A stretch of DNA of 64,000 nt from positions 1 through 64,000 of the forward strand of contig CAINFC010000042.1 in NCBI GenBank assembly GCA_903847975.1, in the 5' to 3' direction. Origin of the DNA: an uncultured Acidobacteriota bacterium. GTDB lineage: Bacteria; Acidobacteriota; UBA6911; CAINFC01. The notes beneath the pieces were generated by a model. It made no database searches. It had not been told where the DNA came from and saw only the letters and a list, made by a program, of their open reading frames with translations. Positions 26,353 through 35,148 of the stretch are shown here, piece by piece (positions within the stretch are counted from its first letter, which is position 1; every line of letters starts with the position of its first letter). A program made the position numbers and the translations under genes.

Positions 26353-27252
26353 TCAAAGGCGAATCATGTCGGTATGGCTCTCGTCGTGCGGGTTGATATG
26401 AATCATGACGTCGCCGATGGTCGGGTACTTCTCAAAGATCAGCTGCTTCACGGTCACGGCGATATCGTGAGACTGCTTGACGGTCATCATCGGATCCATG
26501 TCCAGCTTGAGATCCACGATCAGGAACTGCCCGGAGCGGCGACCGCGGATTTCATGGACATGCTCCACGCCGGTCACCCCCTCCGCCAGGACGGTGATTT
26601 CGCTGATCAGCTCGCCGGACGGCTGGCCGTCCATCAGATCGTGAGCCGCATTCCGGAAGGTTTCGAAGGCGATGTGAAAAATGAAAAAGGCGGTCAGGCC
26701 GGCCGCCAGCGGATCCATCAGCACCCATCCCCCGTAGGCACTGCTCACCCCGATCACCGTGGCCACCGAAGTGAGCGCATCCTTGCGGTGGTCCCGGGCG
26801 ATGGCTTCTACCGCCGGGCTTCCCAGACGCCGGGAAATCCGCCGCGAGTAGCGAAAGAGGCTTTCCTTGATCACGATGGTCGACACCGCCGCCAGCACCG
26901 CGATCAGCTGGGGCTCGGCGAAGGTGCGGTGATAGATGGTTCGAGCCGCATTCCAGAGGATGCCGGCTCCGGTGGCCAGAATCACCAGGGACACGACAAT
27001 GGCCGCGATGCTTTCCGCTTTCCCGTGCCCGTAGCGGTGATCGGTATCGAACGGCCGCCGCCCGATCCGCAGGGCGATCATGGTGGAAAGAATGGCGATG
27101 AAATCGCAGGCGCTTTCTACTCCGTCGGCAAAAACCGCTTCCGATTTTCCGAAATAGCCGGCCAGCAACTTGAAGACCATCAGCAGGGCATTGACATAAA
27201 ACCCTACGGCAATTACGCGGTCCGCCTGTCCGAAGCGCTCGTTCCGATCCAT
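26353..27252 (-). CDS. Cation diffusion facilitator (CDF) metal transporter
   Basis: This 299-residue protein has six membrane segments followed by a cytoplasmic domain of about 90 residues. Metal-site motifs are visible: ADGVESACD in segment 2, HRYGHGKAE after segment 3 and the second-site segment in helix 5. The C-terminal domain (VEHVHEIRGRR...IVDLKLDMD...HINPHDE) matches the dimerising ferredoxin-like domain that binds regulatory metal. CDF proteins export Zn2+, Fe2+, Mn2+ or Co2+ by proton antiport; metal choice cannot be decided here. The gene stands alone, convergent with sucB and about 40 bases downstream of the tldE stop. Confidence 0.9.
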   Translation of the reverse strand: MDRNERFGQADRVIAVGFYVNALLMVFKLLAGYFGKSEAVFADGVESACDFIAILSTMIALRIGRRPFDTDHRYGHGKAESIAAIVVSLVILATGAGILWNAARTIYHRTFAEPQLIAVLAAVSTIVIKESLFRYSRRISRRLGSPAVEAIARDHRKDALTSVATVIGVSSAYGGWVLMDPLAAGLTAFFIFHIAFETFRNAAHDLMDGQPSGELISEITVLAEGVTGVEHVHEIRGRRSGQFLIVDLKLDMDPMMTVKQSHDIAVTVKQLIFEKYPTIGDVMIHINPHDESHTDMIRL

Positions 27253-27294
27253 AGTTCACCAACCTGACTTGCCGGACCAGCTTCCGGCCGTTGA

Positions 27295-28629
27295 CTATTC
27301 GCCCCCGATCTGGAGCTCCCGGACGCGAAACGTCGGGGTCGTGGTGCCGCGGCTGAGGTCCAGATCCGACCCCAGGGCATCGATGCCGAAAAATATCTCT
27401 TCGGCAGTTCCCGCAACAGTCAGGCCCTTCACCGGAAAGGCCACTTTCCCGTTCTCCAGCCAGAACCCGGAGGCTCCGCCGCTGAATTGCCCGTTCACCG
27501 GGTTGATCCCGTAGCCGGTGACCTCCTTCAGCCAGAGGCCCTTCCGGGTGTCCGCCAGAATCTGCCCCGGCTCGGCCGTACCGGCCGCCAGGTAAAAGTT
27601 GTGGGATCCGATACCCGGCAGGCTGTCGAAGCCGCTGCGCGATGCGTTCCCGGTGCTCTTCACTCCGGCGCGCCGGGCCACCGCGGCGTTATACAGGAAT
27701 CCCTGCAGCGTGCCGCGATCTACGACCAGCCGCTTTTGGGTGGGCACCCCCTCGCCGTCGAACGGCCGGCTGGAAATGCCCTTCGGCAGCAGGCCGTCGT
27801 CATAGACGGTGAGCAGCTCGGAGCCGATTTTCTGCCCCAGCTTTTTGGCCAGGAAGCTGGCACCCTGCAGAACCCGCTCGCCGTGGATGGCGCCCAGAAT
27901 TCCGCCCAGCAGAACGCGGGCCACTTCGGGATCGAAAATCACCGCCGCCCTCTGGGTTTTCACCATCCGGGGGTCCAGCATTTCATAGGCATCGCGGGCC
28001 GCCCGGGCGGCGACTTCCTCCGGCTTTTTCAGATCCGTAAAAAAACGCCGACGGCAGGACTGGAAGCCGGAGGACTTCTGGTCCCCCTTTTCGGCAACCA
28101 CCCCGACGCCGAAATAGCATCCGGTGCTCCGGTAGCTTTTCCTCACCCCCAGGGAGTTGGCGATGACCAACTCCTCTTCGCTCTCTCCGTAGCTGGCACC
28201 GGCGCTTTTGGTGATGCGCTTATCGGTCATCGCCAGCTTTTCGGTCTGCACTGCCAGCCGGATCTTTTCTTCCAGGGAAAGGCGCGCGATCTGCGGGTCG
28301 TACAATCCGGCCACTTCGCCCGAAGCCTCCGGTCCGGGCAGGAGATTGTTTTCGTCGGCCGACATGACCCGGGCGAATTCCACCGCACGGGCAATCGCCC
28401 CGTCCAGCGCCTCTTCCCGCAGATCGTTGGAGCCGGCCATGGCCATCCGCCCTTTGACAAAAATCCGGAAGCCCACCCCCTGCGTCGAGGACTCCTCCAC
28501 GGTTTCAACCGCCCCGTTGCGCACTTCCACGCTCAGGCTGCGTCCGCTTTCCAGGTAAACTTCCGCCGCATCCGCCCCTTTTTTCAGGCAGGTTTCCAGC
28601 CACTGATTGGCACGTGTTTTGTTGTCCAT
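27295..28629 (-). CDS. tldE: TldE/PmbA-family metalloprotease subunit
   Basis: This 444-residue protein is the non-catalytic partner of the TldD/TldE protease, which trims microcin-type and other peptides. The N-terminal part (ADAAEVYLESGRSLSVEVRNGAVETVEES) and the C-terminal half (VLQGASFLAKKLGQ, VPTQKRLVVDRGTLQGFLYN) are typical. The HExxxH zinc motif is absent, as expected for TldE. The start at 28629 follows GGAGAAATC and lies 11 bases after the tldD stop. No signal peptide is visible, in contrast with its partner. Confidence 0.9.
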   Translation of the reverse strand: MDNKTRANQWLETCLKKGADAAEVYLESGRSLSVEVRNGAVETVEESSTQGVGFRIFVKGRMAMAGSNDLREEALDGAIARAVEFARVMSADENNLLPGPEASGEVAGLYDPQIARLSLEEKIRLAVQTEKLAMTDKRITKSAGASYGESEEELVIANSLGVRKSYRSTGCYFGVGVVAEKGDQKSSGFQSCRRRFFTDLKKPEEVAARAARDAYEMLDPRMVKTQRAAVIFDPEVARVLLGGILGAIHGERVLQGASFLAKKLGQKIGSELLTVYDDGLLPKGISSRPFDGEGVPTQKRLVVDRGTLQGFLYNAAVARRAGVKSTGNASRSGFDSLPGIGSHNFYLAAGTAEPGQILADTRKGLWLKEVTGYGINPVNGQFSGGASGFWLENGKVAFPVKGLTVAGTAEEIFFGIDALGSDLDLSRGTTTPTFRVRELQIGGE

Positions 28630-28640
28630 GATTTCTCCGC

Positions 28641-30176
28641 CTATCCCCTGGCCGCTTTGGTACCGCCGACATTGATACCCCGGATGCGCACCGTCGGCTG
28701 CCCGGCCGTAACCTCCGCCGACTGTCCTTTTCCGCAAATGCCCGGGCCGAAATCCAGGTCGTCCCCGACCGCATCTATTTTCTGAATGATGTCCAGACAG
28801 CCGCCGATCAGGGTGGCCCCCTTCACCGGCGCCGTTTTCCGACCCCCTTCGATCCGGTAAGCCTCCCGGCAGGTAAAATTGAATTCCCCGGTAATCGGAT
28901 TCACGCTGCCACCGCTGAGGCTCTGCACGTACAGGCCGCTGGTGGTGGAAGAGAGGATATCCGCCGGCTTGTCCTTGCCGTTTTCGATGAAAGTGTTGGT
29001 CATGCGAGGAATGGGCAGGTAGCGGAAGCTCTCCCGCCGCCCGTTGCCGGTGCGCTCCGCCTTCAGCTGCCGCGCCGAGAGAATGTCGCTCATATACTTG
29101 AGCAGAACGCCATCCCTGATCAGCACGTTCCTCTGCATCGGGGTACCCTCGTCGTCGAAATCGGTGGTTCCCCGGAAGTTGGGCAATGTGCCGTCATCCA
29201 CCATGTTGAAGACCGGCGCCGCCACCTTCTGGCCCAGCTTGCCGGTAAAGGCCCCGATTTTCCGGGCGATGTTGTCCGCCTCCAGGGGATGCCCGACGGC
29301 CTCATGCACCAGCACGCCCCCCCAGCCGTTCTGCATGACGACATCCATGCGGCCCGCGGGGGCATCCCGGGCCTCCAGCATGACGATCGCCTCTCGGGCG
29401 CAGGCCCGGGCCGCGCTTTCCGCGCTGCCGGCATCGAAGAGCTCGAAGCCGGAGTGGGCGCTGAGCCGCTCGCGCCCCATATGCGAGGTGCCGTTCCCTT
29501 TGCCCAGGGCCTGCAGGATGAAAAAGAGCAGAGGTAGCTCGTCGGAAACCAGCAGCCCTTCGCTGTTGGCGATCTGCCGGCCCCGGATCTCATCGTAATA
29601 ACTGACGGAGGCCATGGCGATCCGCTGGTCGTAGTCCAGAGCCGCCTGATGGGCGCGCCGCATGACATCCAGCCGCTTCTCGTCGGCCACTTCCTGCAAA
29701 GGAACCCGGACGGTAATGAAGCTTTTACGCTTCCCTTCCCTGATATCGACCGGCGTAACCGGCTTGGATTCCCTGGCGATGGCGGCGGCGACGTCCGCAG
29801 CGCGCATTATTTTTTCATCCGCAAGCTCGTCGGTGTAGGCGTAGCCGGTCTTGTCGCCGGAGAGCACCCGCACGCCGGCTCCCCGGCTGACATTGAACAC
29901 TGCGCTCTTGAACTTGTCCTCCTCCAGGAGAATGCTGCGGGAAATCCGGTGTTCCACATAGACTTCCGCGAAATCTCCCCCTTTTTGCAAAGCACGCCGA
30001 ATGGCTTTTTGGAGAAGGGCCGGATCCAGGGAAGGCCTTCCTTCCGCAGTTTTTCCCGGCACGGCAGCCGGCGCAAAGCCCAGGACAGGGGCACTCAGCC
30101 AGGCACCGCCGCCGGCCAGCCCCCATCCCAGGAGATCCCTGCGCGGTATTTTCCCTTCCGTGACCTGATATCGCAT
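28641..30176 (-). CDS. tldD: TldD-family metalloprotease with twin-arginine signal
   Basis: This 511-residue catalytic subunit of TldD/TldE carries the zinc motif HEAVGH (H291, E292, H296). Unlike E. coli TldD it has about 45 extra N-terminal residues, with KIPRRDLLGWGLAGGG and a following Ala/Pro-rich stretch that look like a Tat signal and cleavage region. No alternative start lies just after this stretch, so the extension seems real. The ATG at 30176 has AAGGAGA nearby. A TATAAT at 30214-30219 (minus strand) is a possible -10. The gene is paired with tldE and divergent from the isomerase gene. Confidence 0.9.
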   Translation of the reverse strand: MRYQVTEGKIPRRDLLGWGLAGGGAWLSAPVLGFAPAAVPGKTAEGRPSLDPALLQKAIRRALQKGGDFAEVYVEHRISRSILLEEDKFKSAVFNVSRGAGVRVLSGDKTGYAYTDELADEKIMRAADVAAAIARESKPVTPVDIREGKRKSFITVRVPLQEVADEKRLDVMRRAHQAALDYDQRIAMASVSYYDEIRGRQIANSEGLLVSDELPLLFFILQALGKGNGTSHMGRERLSAHSGFELFDAGSAESAARACAREAIVMLEARDAPAGRMDVVMQNGWGGVLVHEAVGHPLEADNIARKIGAFTGKLGQKVAAPVFNMVDDGTLPNFRGTTDFDDEGTPMQRNVLIRDGVLLKYMSDILSARQLKAERTGNGRRESFRYLPIPRMTNTFIENGKDKPADILSSTTSGLYVQSLSGGSVNPITGEFNFTCREAYRIEGGRKTAPVKGATLIGGCLDIIQKIDAVGDDLDFGPGICGKGQSAEVTAGQPTVRIRGINVGGTKAARG

Positions 30177-30213
30177 TGCTGTCTCCTTGGATAATCGGTA
30201 TCGAAAACACGTT

Positions 30214-30219
30214 ATTATA
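30214..30219 (-). promoter_or_regulatory. Candidate -10 box of tldDE
   Basis: TATAAT on the minus strand, about 38 bases before the tldD ATG. No good -35 is seen at 17 bases. Confidence 0.35.
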
Positions 30220-30349
30220 ACGCAATCTTCACCGATCCGCGTATGGAGCGTCCGCGGGGGCAACTGGATTTTTCCATCGCTTCAGATTACGATATTGCCG
30301 GTTGGAAAGCGCATGGCCATTTAATTCACCGATTGCAGGAGGAACGACA

Positions 30350-31264
30350 ATGAAACACCAATGGAACCGCAGAACTTTTCTGGCGGGTGCAGTCGCCGGA
30401 GGAGTGGCCCCGGCCGGCCTGCTCGCCGCCGCTCAAAGCAAGGCACGGATCTCCTTTTCCACTCTGGGCTGTCCCAAGTGGGAATGGAAAACCATTTTGA
30501 CCAACGCCGCCCAGTGGGGTTACAACGGAATTGAACTCCGCGGCCTTCTGGGCGAAATGGATCTCACCAAGCGGCCGGAATTCCAGAAGGAGCGGCTGGC
30601 GGAAACCATGTCCCAGCTGCAGGACAAGAAGCTCCGCGTAGTCGGGCTGGGATCCTCGGCCCGCATGCATGAGGCGGATGCGGCTACGCGCGCCAAACAG
30701 CTGGATGAGGGGAAGCGCTTCCTCGACCTGGCCCGGCAGCTGAAAGCGCCGTTCGTGCGGGTTTTCGGGGACAAATACATCCAGGGAGAAGCCAGGGAAG
30801 TGACGCTGGACCGCATTGCCGAAAGCCTGCGCACCCTGGGAAACCATGCCGCCGGCACGGGGGTCACCGTACTGCTCGAGTCGCACGGGGACTTCTATCA
30901 ATCGGCCACTCTTCGGCAGCTGATGGAAAAGGTGGGGATGAAGACGGTAGCCATCCTTTGGGATGCGCACCATACCTGTGTTTCCGGAAAGGAAAAACCC
31001 GAGGACACCTATCGGGAGCTCAAGCCCTATGTGCGCCACGTCCACCTGAAAGATTCCAAAACGCAGGGGGAGAAGCATGCCTATGTGCTGACCGGAGAGG
31101 GGGACGTTCCGATAAGAGAGACCGTGCGCACCCTGGTTCGGAGCGGCTACCAGGGGTATTACAACCTGGAGTGGGAAAAAGCCTGGCAGCCGGAAATCGC
31201 CGAGCCGGAAGTCGCCTTCCCGCACTTTGCCAAAACCATTAGGGAGTACCTGGCGGCTTCGTAA
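30350..31264 (+). CDS. Tat-exported sugar phosphate isomerase/epimerase-like TIM-barrel protein
   Basis: This 304-residue protein has a twin-arginine signal (NRRTFLAGAVAGG). The xylose-isomerase-like TIM barrel follows, with GYNGIELRG, KAPFVRVFGD, VLLESHGDF, WDAHHT, HVHLKDSK and NLEWEKAW segments carrying the expected metal-ligand Glu, Asp and His residues. Exported members of this family are common in Acidobacteriota, Bacteroidota and Planctomycetota and are often paired with Gfo/Idh/MocA proteins. GGAGGAACG precedes the ATG at 30350. The substrate is unknown; a role on periplasmic keto-sugars would fit the neighbourhood. Confidence 0.82.
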   Translation: MKHQWNRRTFLAGAVAGGVAPAGLLAAAQSKARISFSTLGCPKWEWKTILTNAAQWGYNGIELRGLLGEMDLTKRPEFQKERLAETMSQLQDKKLRVVGLGSSARMHEADAATRAKQLDEGKRFLDLARQLKAPFVRVFGDKYIQGEAREVTLDRIAESLRTLGNHAAGTGVTVLLESHGDFYQSATLRQLMEKVGMKTVAILWDAHHTCVSGKEKPEDTYRELKPYVRHVHLKDSKTQGEKHAYVLTGEGDVPIRETVRTLVRSGYQGYYNLEWEKAWQPEIAEPEVAFPHFAKTIREYLAAS

Positions 31265-31360
31265 AGAAGCCCGGGGATCAGGGGACCGGGTGGGGTTCCG
31301 GAACCTCCTTGCTGTTTGCCACTACAACCGAATGAAATTGCAAACAGCAGGTATTGATAT

Positions 31361-31542
31361 GTTCTGCCGTCCCGATGGGACTTGATCTGTGCCTGGAGCC
31401 AACCCGGCAATAAATTGCCGGGCCACAATCTTGCCGTTCCTTGCGGGACTTTGCTGCGGAATAACCGTCCTGTGCCGGTTTACGCGAGGTCTCACAAAAC
31501 GGTGGTCATAGCATATGTGAGTCCCGCCGGGGACGGCAGAAG
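31361..31542 (+). repeat. Dispersed 220-bp element, copy 3 (182-bp form)
   Basis: This copy fills the 308-base gap 31265-31572. Its ends are GTTCTGCCGTCCC (31361-31373) and GGGACGGCAGAA (31530-31541). The CCCGGCAA/TTGCCGGG hairpin lies at 31403-31422 and the three mini-hairpins are present. Compared with the 220-bp copies, about 38 bases are missing from its right half. It has the same orientation as the copy at 57904. Confidence 0.88.
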
Positions 31543-31572
31543 CGGACCCATCCTTCCGGTGAGCTCTTTTTT

Positions 31573-32817
31573 CTACAGAAAAAGACGCTTCAGGTGGCGC
31601 TCCAGGATGTTTTCCGTCACCTGCCGGGCAATGGTCTCTTCGTACCGGTCCAGGGCGTGCAGGAACCGTTCCCCCATTTCCGCTGCCACCTTATAGCCGA
31701 CATGGAGCAGCTGGCGGAAGTGGAGGTTAAACTCCGGACAGGCAGGATCATGGCGCAAGGCACCGGCATACTGTTCCGGTGACCAGCCGTTCACCGCCTC
31801 CGGCCGGGGCAGCTTTTCCCGGTGGATGTCAATCACCGTAGCATAAGGCCCGGCCATTTCCTCGTAGCGCTGGTAAGCGCCGGCATACACTTCGCGGGCC
31901 ATCGCCAGCCCCTCTCCTCCCGCCATGGCCAACCCGATCAGCTCCTCCAGCCAGGTGGTGCCTGCCGTTTTCAGGTGCACCCCGGCATCGAAGCGTCGCA
32001 GGGCCTTCTGCATCGGACCGTAGATCGAGAACTTGTCGCTGCCGGAATGAACGCTCAGCTTGAGATTGGCAGGCAGGCCGAATTCCCGGACGGCAAAAGC
32101 GATGACCGCCAGGTCTTCGCAGAATTCCTTCTCAAACCGGCTGAGGTCGCCCACATAGTCGACCCCCTTATTAAACCGGCCGCTGAATTTCGGGGCAATG
32201 GTTTGCGCCGGAATGCCTTCTTCCGCGATGGCGGAGAGAATGAACAGCAGCTCCACCGGGGTCTGGGCGAGATCGGTCTCATCCATGGAAACCTCGGCGA
32301 TGAAATCTTCCGTCCCTTTGGCACGGCAGATATACCGGTAGATTTCTCCCGCCTGACGCACGGCCAGAAGATACTTCCGGGCCGTGTTTTCAATGGCAGC
32401 CATGGAGATTTCCAATGGAGAATCCAGGCCCGGGATGTCGAGCAAACCGGCATAGCGGCTTCGGCCGGCGGTAAAGGCCCGTATTTCCTCTTCCCCGACC
32501 GGCTTGCCGGTAAAGTCCGCCACATCGATGGTAAAAAAGTCGCTGGCGGCCAGAAAGGCATCCACCGTTTTCAATCCGATATGGTCCGCATCCACATGAT
32601 AGGGCCGATCCCATCCAAGGGACTGCACCGCCCGGTCCGCCTCACGGCGCACGCTTTCCGGGCGGGTTCCGATAATCTGGTGCTCCCGGTTGGATTTATT
32701 CCATACCGGAACCACTTCCACTCCCAGGGAAAGGGCCTGCATCATCGCAGCCAGCTGGGCTTTCCCCTGGTGGGCGAAGCGGTCCCCCACTCCCATGCTG
32801 TATTTTGCCAGTTGCAT
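31573..32817 (-). CDS. uxaE: Tagaturonate epimerase (UxaE-like)
   Basis: This 414-residue protein resembles the UxaE family, which interconverts D-tagaturonate and D-fructuronate in galacturonate breakdown; the family was characterised in Thermotoga. The start KYSMGVGDRFAHQGKAQL and the internal KFSGRFNKGVDYVGD and LSVHSGSDKFSIYGP segments are family-like. The His and Asp/Glu residues in these segments are candidate metal ligands. CAGGAAG precedes the ATG. It lies 23 bases after the DUF11 gene on the same strand. Hexuronate-type MFS carriers in the window fit its role. The remaining uronate genes (uxaC, kdgK, kdgA) are not in the window. Confidence 0.75.
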   Translation of the reverse strand: MQLAKYSMGVGDRFAHQGKAQLAAMMQALSLGVEVVPVWNKSNREHQIIGTRPESVRREADRAVQSLGWDRPYHVDADHIGLKTVDAFLAASDFFTIDVADFTGKPVGEEEIRAFTAGRSRYAGLLDIPGLDSPLEISMAAIENTARKYLLAVRQAGEIYRYICRAKGTEDFIAEVSMDETDLAQTPVELLFILSAIAEEGIPAQTIAPKFSGRFNKGVDYVGDLSRFEKEFCEDLAVIAFAVREFGLPANLKLSVHSGSDKFSIYGPMQKALRRFDAGVHLKTAGTTWLEELIGLAMAGGEGLAMAREVYAGAYQRYEEMAGPYATVIDIHREKLPRPEAVNGWSPEQYAGALRHDPACPEFNLHFRQLLHVGYKVAAEMGERFLHALDRYEETIARQVTENILERHLKRLFL

Positions 32818-32840
32818 AACTTCCTGGGTCCTCCGGATTT

Positions 32841-34610
32841 CTACAACCGCCCCATGCGGAACAGGAAAAAGCTTCCGGAAGCGGCCAGCAGCAGAAGCAG
32901 GGTGATAAAACCGGAACCGTCCAACAGGGGAGCTGCGACGGGCTGATCCTCCACATAAAGGGTTGCCTGTGCGCTGGAACCCGCTTCGCAGGCGCTGGAG
33001 TTGACAATACTGGTGCTATTGAGCTTCGCGCCGAGAGTGGTTCCCTTGACCGTAAGGGAAATGGCACAGGAGCCCTTGGCCGGTATGGTCCCTCCGGTCA
33101 GCTGGAAGGACTGGGATCCGGCCGTGGCAGTCACAGAACCGCCGCAGCTGCTGGTCAGATTGTTGGGCGTGGCAATGATCACCCCGGCTGGCAGAGTATC
33201 GGTAAACTGGATATCCGTCAGGGCGGCATCATTGGCGGAAGGGTTGGTCAGCGTAAAAGTCATCGTGGACAAGCCGTTCAACAAAACGCGGCTGGGGGTG
33301 AACGACTTGGTCATCACCGGGGGCGCGTGCAGGACGACCGTCAAATCCGCCTGGGCCTGGTTCCCCTGGCCCCCTTCGCTGCAGTTGACGTTGTCGGTCA
33401 CATTATTGCGGATAATCCGGCAGGGAGCCGGACCGATCGTATTGTCGGTCACGTTCACCTCGATGGTGCAGGATTTTTTAGCCTGCAGGACCCCGTTGCT
33501 GAGGGTAACGCTCGTGCCTCCCGGCAAGGCGGTGACGGATCCTCCGCAGGTATTGGATACATTCACCGGGTTCGACAGGATCAGTCCGCCGGGGAGGTTG
33601 TCCGTAAGGCTGATTCCGCTCAGGGTGGTAATGTCGTTCGAATTGGTCACGGTGAAGGTCAGCTTGGAATTCCCTCGCACCGAGATCACCGAGGGGAAAA
33701 AGGACTTGGCAATCGTCGGCGGGCTCACCACTGTCAGGGTCGCCTGGGCGGCGTTGCACGGCAGGGTTTCATTGGCTGTGATTTCACTGGTTTTGTTTGT
33801 TTTTATCCCGGCGGAATTGCTGGTCACATTGACCTTGATCGTACAGCTGGCTCCCGGATTGACCGATCCACCGGTAAACCGAATGATCGTGGATCCGGGC
33901 AAGGCATTCACCGTCCCGTTGCAGGTGTTCTGGATGTTCGGCACGGAAGCCACCAGCAGCCCGTTCACCAGGGGATCATCAAAAGTCAGGCCGGTAATGG
34001 CCACGGGATTCCCCACGGGATTGCCGACGGTAAATGTCAGAACGGAGGTTTTGTTCAGGGCGATGATCGAAGGCAGGAAAGATTTGGAAAAAGTCGGAGC
34101 CGCCACAATATTGATCACGTCCGACGCTGTGGGTCCGTTTGCTGTTCCGGTAGCGGAGGCGTAGACAGTATTCGTAAAATGACCGACGCCGATGCCGGTC
34201 ACATTGACATGCACCGTGCAGCTTCCGAGTCCCGGCAGGGTCGCCCCGCTAAGGCTGATCTGCCACCCGGCCGGAGGAGCGGTCACCGTTCCATTGAGGC
34301 AGTCATGACCTACCGTGGGGGGGTTCGGCAGCTCCAGCCCGTCGGGCAGATAGTCGGTAAACTTCACCCCGCTTAAAGCCGCCTGGTTGGGGTTCGTAAC
34401 CACGAATGTCAGAAGTGTGGTGCTGCCGAAGGGAATGCTTTTGTGCGTGAAACTCTTGACGATGTTGGGAGGCTGAAGAGCCTGAGAATAAACGCTTCCG
34501 GCAGACAGAAGCAAGAGCGCCAGGAACAAGTTTCCGGCACGAAGGCAGCAATCCGGGATGCGGGAACGATAGGACGGTAAAGCAATTTGTTTTATAAGTG
34601 ATGCGGCCAT
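32841..34610 (-). CDS. DUF11-repeat surface/exported protein
   Basis: This 589-residue protein has a signal peptide (LFLALLLLSAGSVYSQ) and four Ig-like DUF11 repeats of about 120 residues. Each repeat starts with a recurring unit such as IVKSFTHKSIPFGSTTLLTF, FSKSFLPSIIALNKTSVLTF, IAKSFFPSVISVRGNSKLTF or MTKSFTPSRVLLNGLSTMTF. Each repeat contains paired Cys, as in DxxCNGTV and SCTI. The C-terminus is a short hydrophobic segment followed by FLFRMGRL, a layout like sorting tails of the IPTL-CTERM kind, though the signature is not exact. It is probably displayed on the cell surface, with an adhesive or structural role by analogy. A good promoter lies upstream. Confidence 0.82.
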   Translation of the reverse strand: MAASLIKQIALPSYRSRIPDCCLRAGNLFLALLLLSAGSVYSQALQPPNIVKSFTHKSIPFGSTTLLTFVVTNPNQAALSGVKFTDYLPDGLELPNPPTVGHDCLNGTVTAPPAGWQISLSGATLPGLGSCTVHVNVTGIGVGHFTNTVYASATGTANGPTASDVINIVAAPTFSKSFLPSIIALNKTSVLTFTVGNPVGNPVAITGLTFDDPLVNGLLVASVPNIQNTCNGTVNALPGSTIIRFTGGSVNPGASCTIKVNVTSNSAGIKTNKTSEITANETLPCNAAQATLTVVSPPTIAKSFFPSVISVRGNSKLTFTVTNSNDITTLSGISLTDNLPGGLILSNPVNVSNTCGGSVTALPGGTSVTLSNGVLQAKKSCTIEVNVTDNTIGPAPCRIIRNNVTDNVNCSEGGQGNQAQADLTVVLHAPPVMTKSFTPSRVLLNGLSTMTFTLTNPSANDAALTDIQFTDTLPAGVIIATPNNLTSSCGGSVTATAGSQSFQLTGGTIPAKGSCAISLTVKGTTLGAKLNSTSIVNSSACEAGSSAQATLYVEDQPVAAPLLDGSGFITLLLLLAASGSFFLFRMGRL

Positions 34611-34670
34611 GCGATCACCCTTTTCCCTGTAAAAAATAATTCAGATTAATGGTAATTGTGAAGCCCCTAA

Positions 34671-34699
34671 ATAATATCGTAAGGCAGGCGAATGTACAA
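34671..34699 (-). promoter_or_regulatory. Promoter of the DUF11 gene
   Basis: On the minus strand TTGTAC (34694-34699), a 17-base spacer and TATTAT (34671-34676) form a good sigma-70-type promoter, about 60 bases before the ATG at 34610. Confidence 0.6.
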
Positions 34700-34816
34700 T
34701 ACGATTCTAATTAGGTTTATCGGACGGGGCAACCGGGGGTCGATCCCCCTCCGGCAGGCCGCTTCGCTAAGACGACAAATTCGTTAAAAATCACCGCTCC
34801 TGGCGACCGACCCTTT

Positions 34817-34895
34817 CGCATTTCTTCCCGTTCTTCCTTTCTTCCTGTGAGTCCTATCTTTTCACAGGAAGACGGGAAGATCAGGAAGGAAGAAA
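34817..34895 (-). repeat. 79-bp dispersed repeat, copy 2
   Basis: This is the inverted counterpart of 26157-26234. The perfect internal inverted repeat is CTTCCTGTGA / TCACAGGAAG. Differences between the two copies are confined mainly to the central ~10 bases. Confidence 0.8.
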
Positions 34896-34946
34896 GAAGC
34901 TATCCGTGTATTTCGGATGGGAAGAGGGACTTTTCACAAAAAAGAT

Positions 34947-35116
34947 GATGAAGGTGCAAAAAGTCTTCCATTTCACAGAAACACCCCAAAACCGACGAAC
35001 AAACGAAAGCCGTTTTGAGTACAGTCTTCAGACTGCGCGCTGCAAGCAGGTTTCAGCTTGTACCAGGCAAGCTAAAGCTTGTACTCTACACGAAGGAGAC
35101 TTTTTGCACTTTCATC
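34947..35116. repeat. 170-bp segment bounded by 19-bp inverted repeats
   Basis: GATGAAGGTGCAAAAAGTC (34947-34965) faces GACTTTTTGCACTTTCATC (35098-35116) with one mismatch. Inside, GAGTAC (35017-35022) faces GTACTC (35081-35086), CAGTCT-TC-AGACTG forms a small hairpin, and AGCTTGTAC occurs twice. The 538-base gap 34611-35148 holds only this segment, the 79-bp repeat and the DUF11 promoter. Confidence 0.7.
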
Positions 35117-35148
35117 AAAGATGCCGGATTCATTGATCCATGCACGGC

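Noticed and set aside
34728-34755. Hairpin with TCGAT loop resembling a tRNA T-arm
   Set aside because: GGGGG-TCGAT-CCCCC pairs well, but the loop is too short for a T-loop and no partner for the acceptor stem lies upstream.
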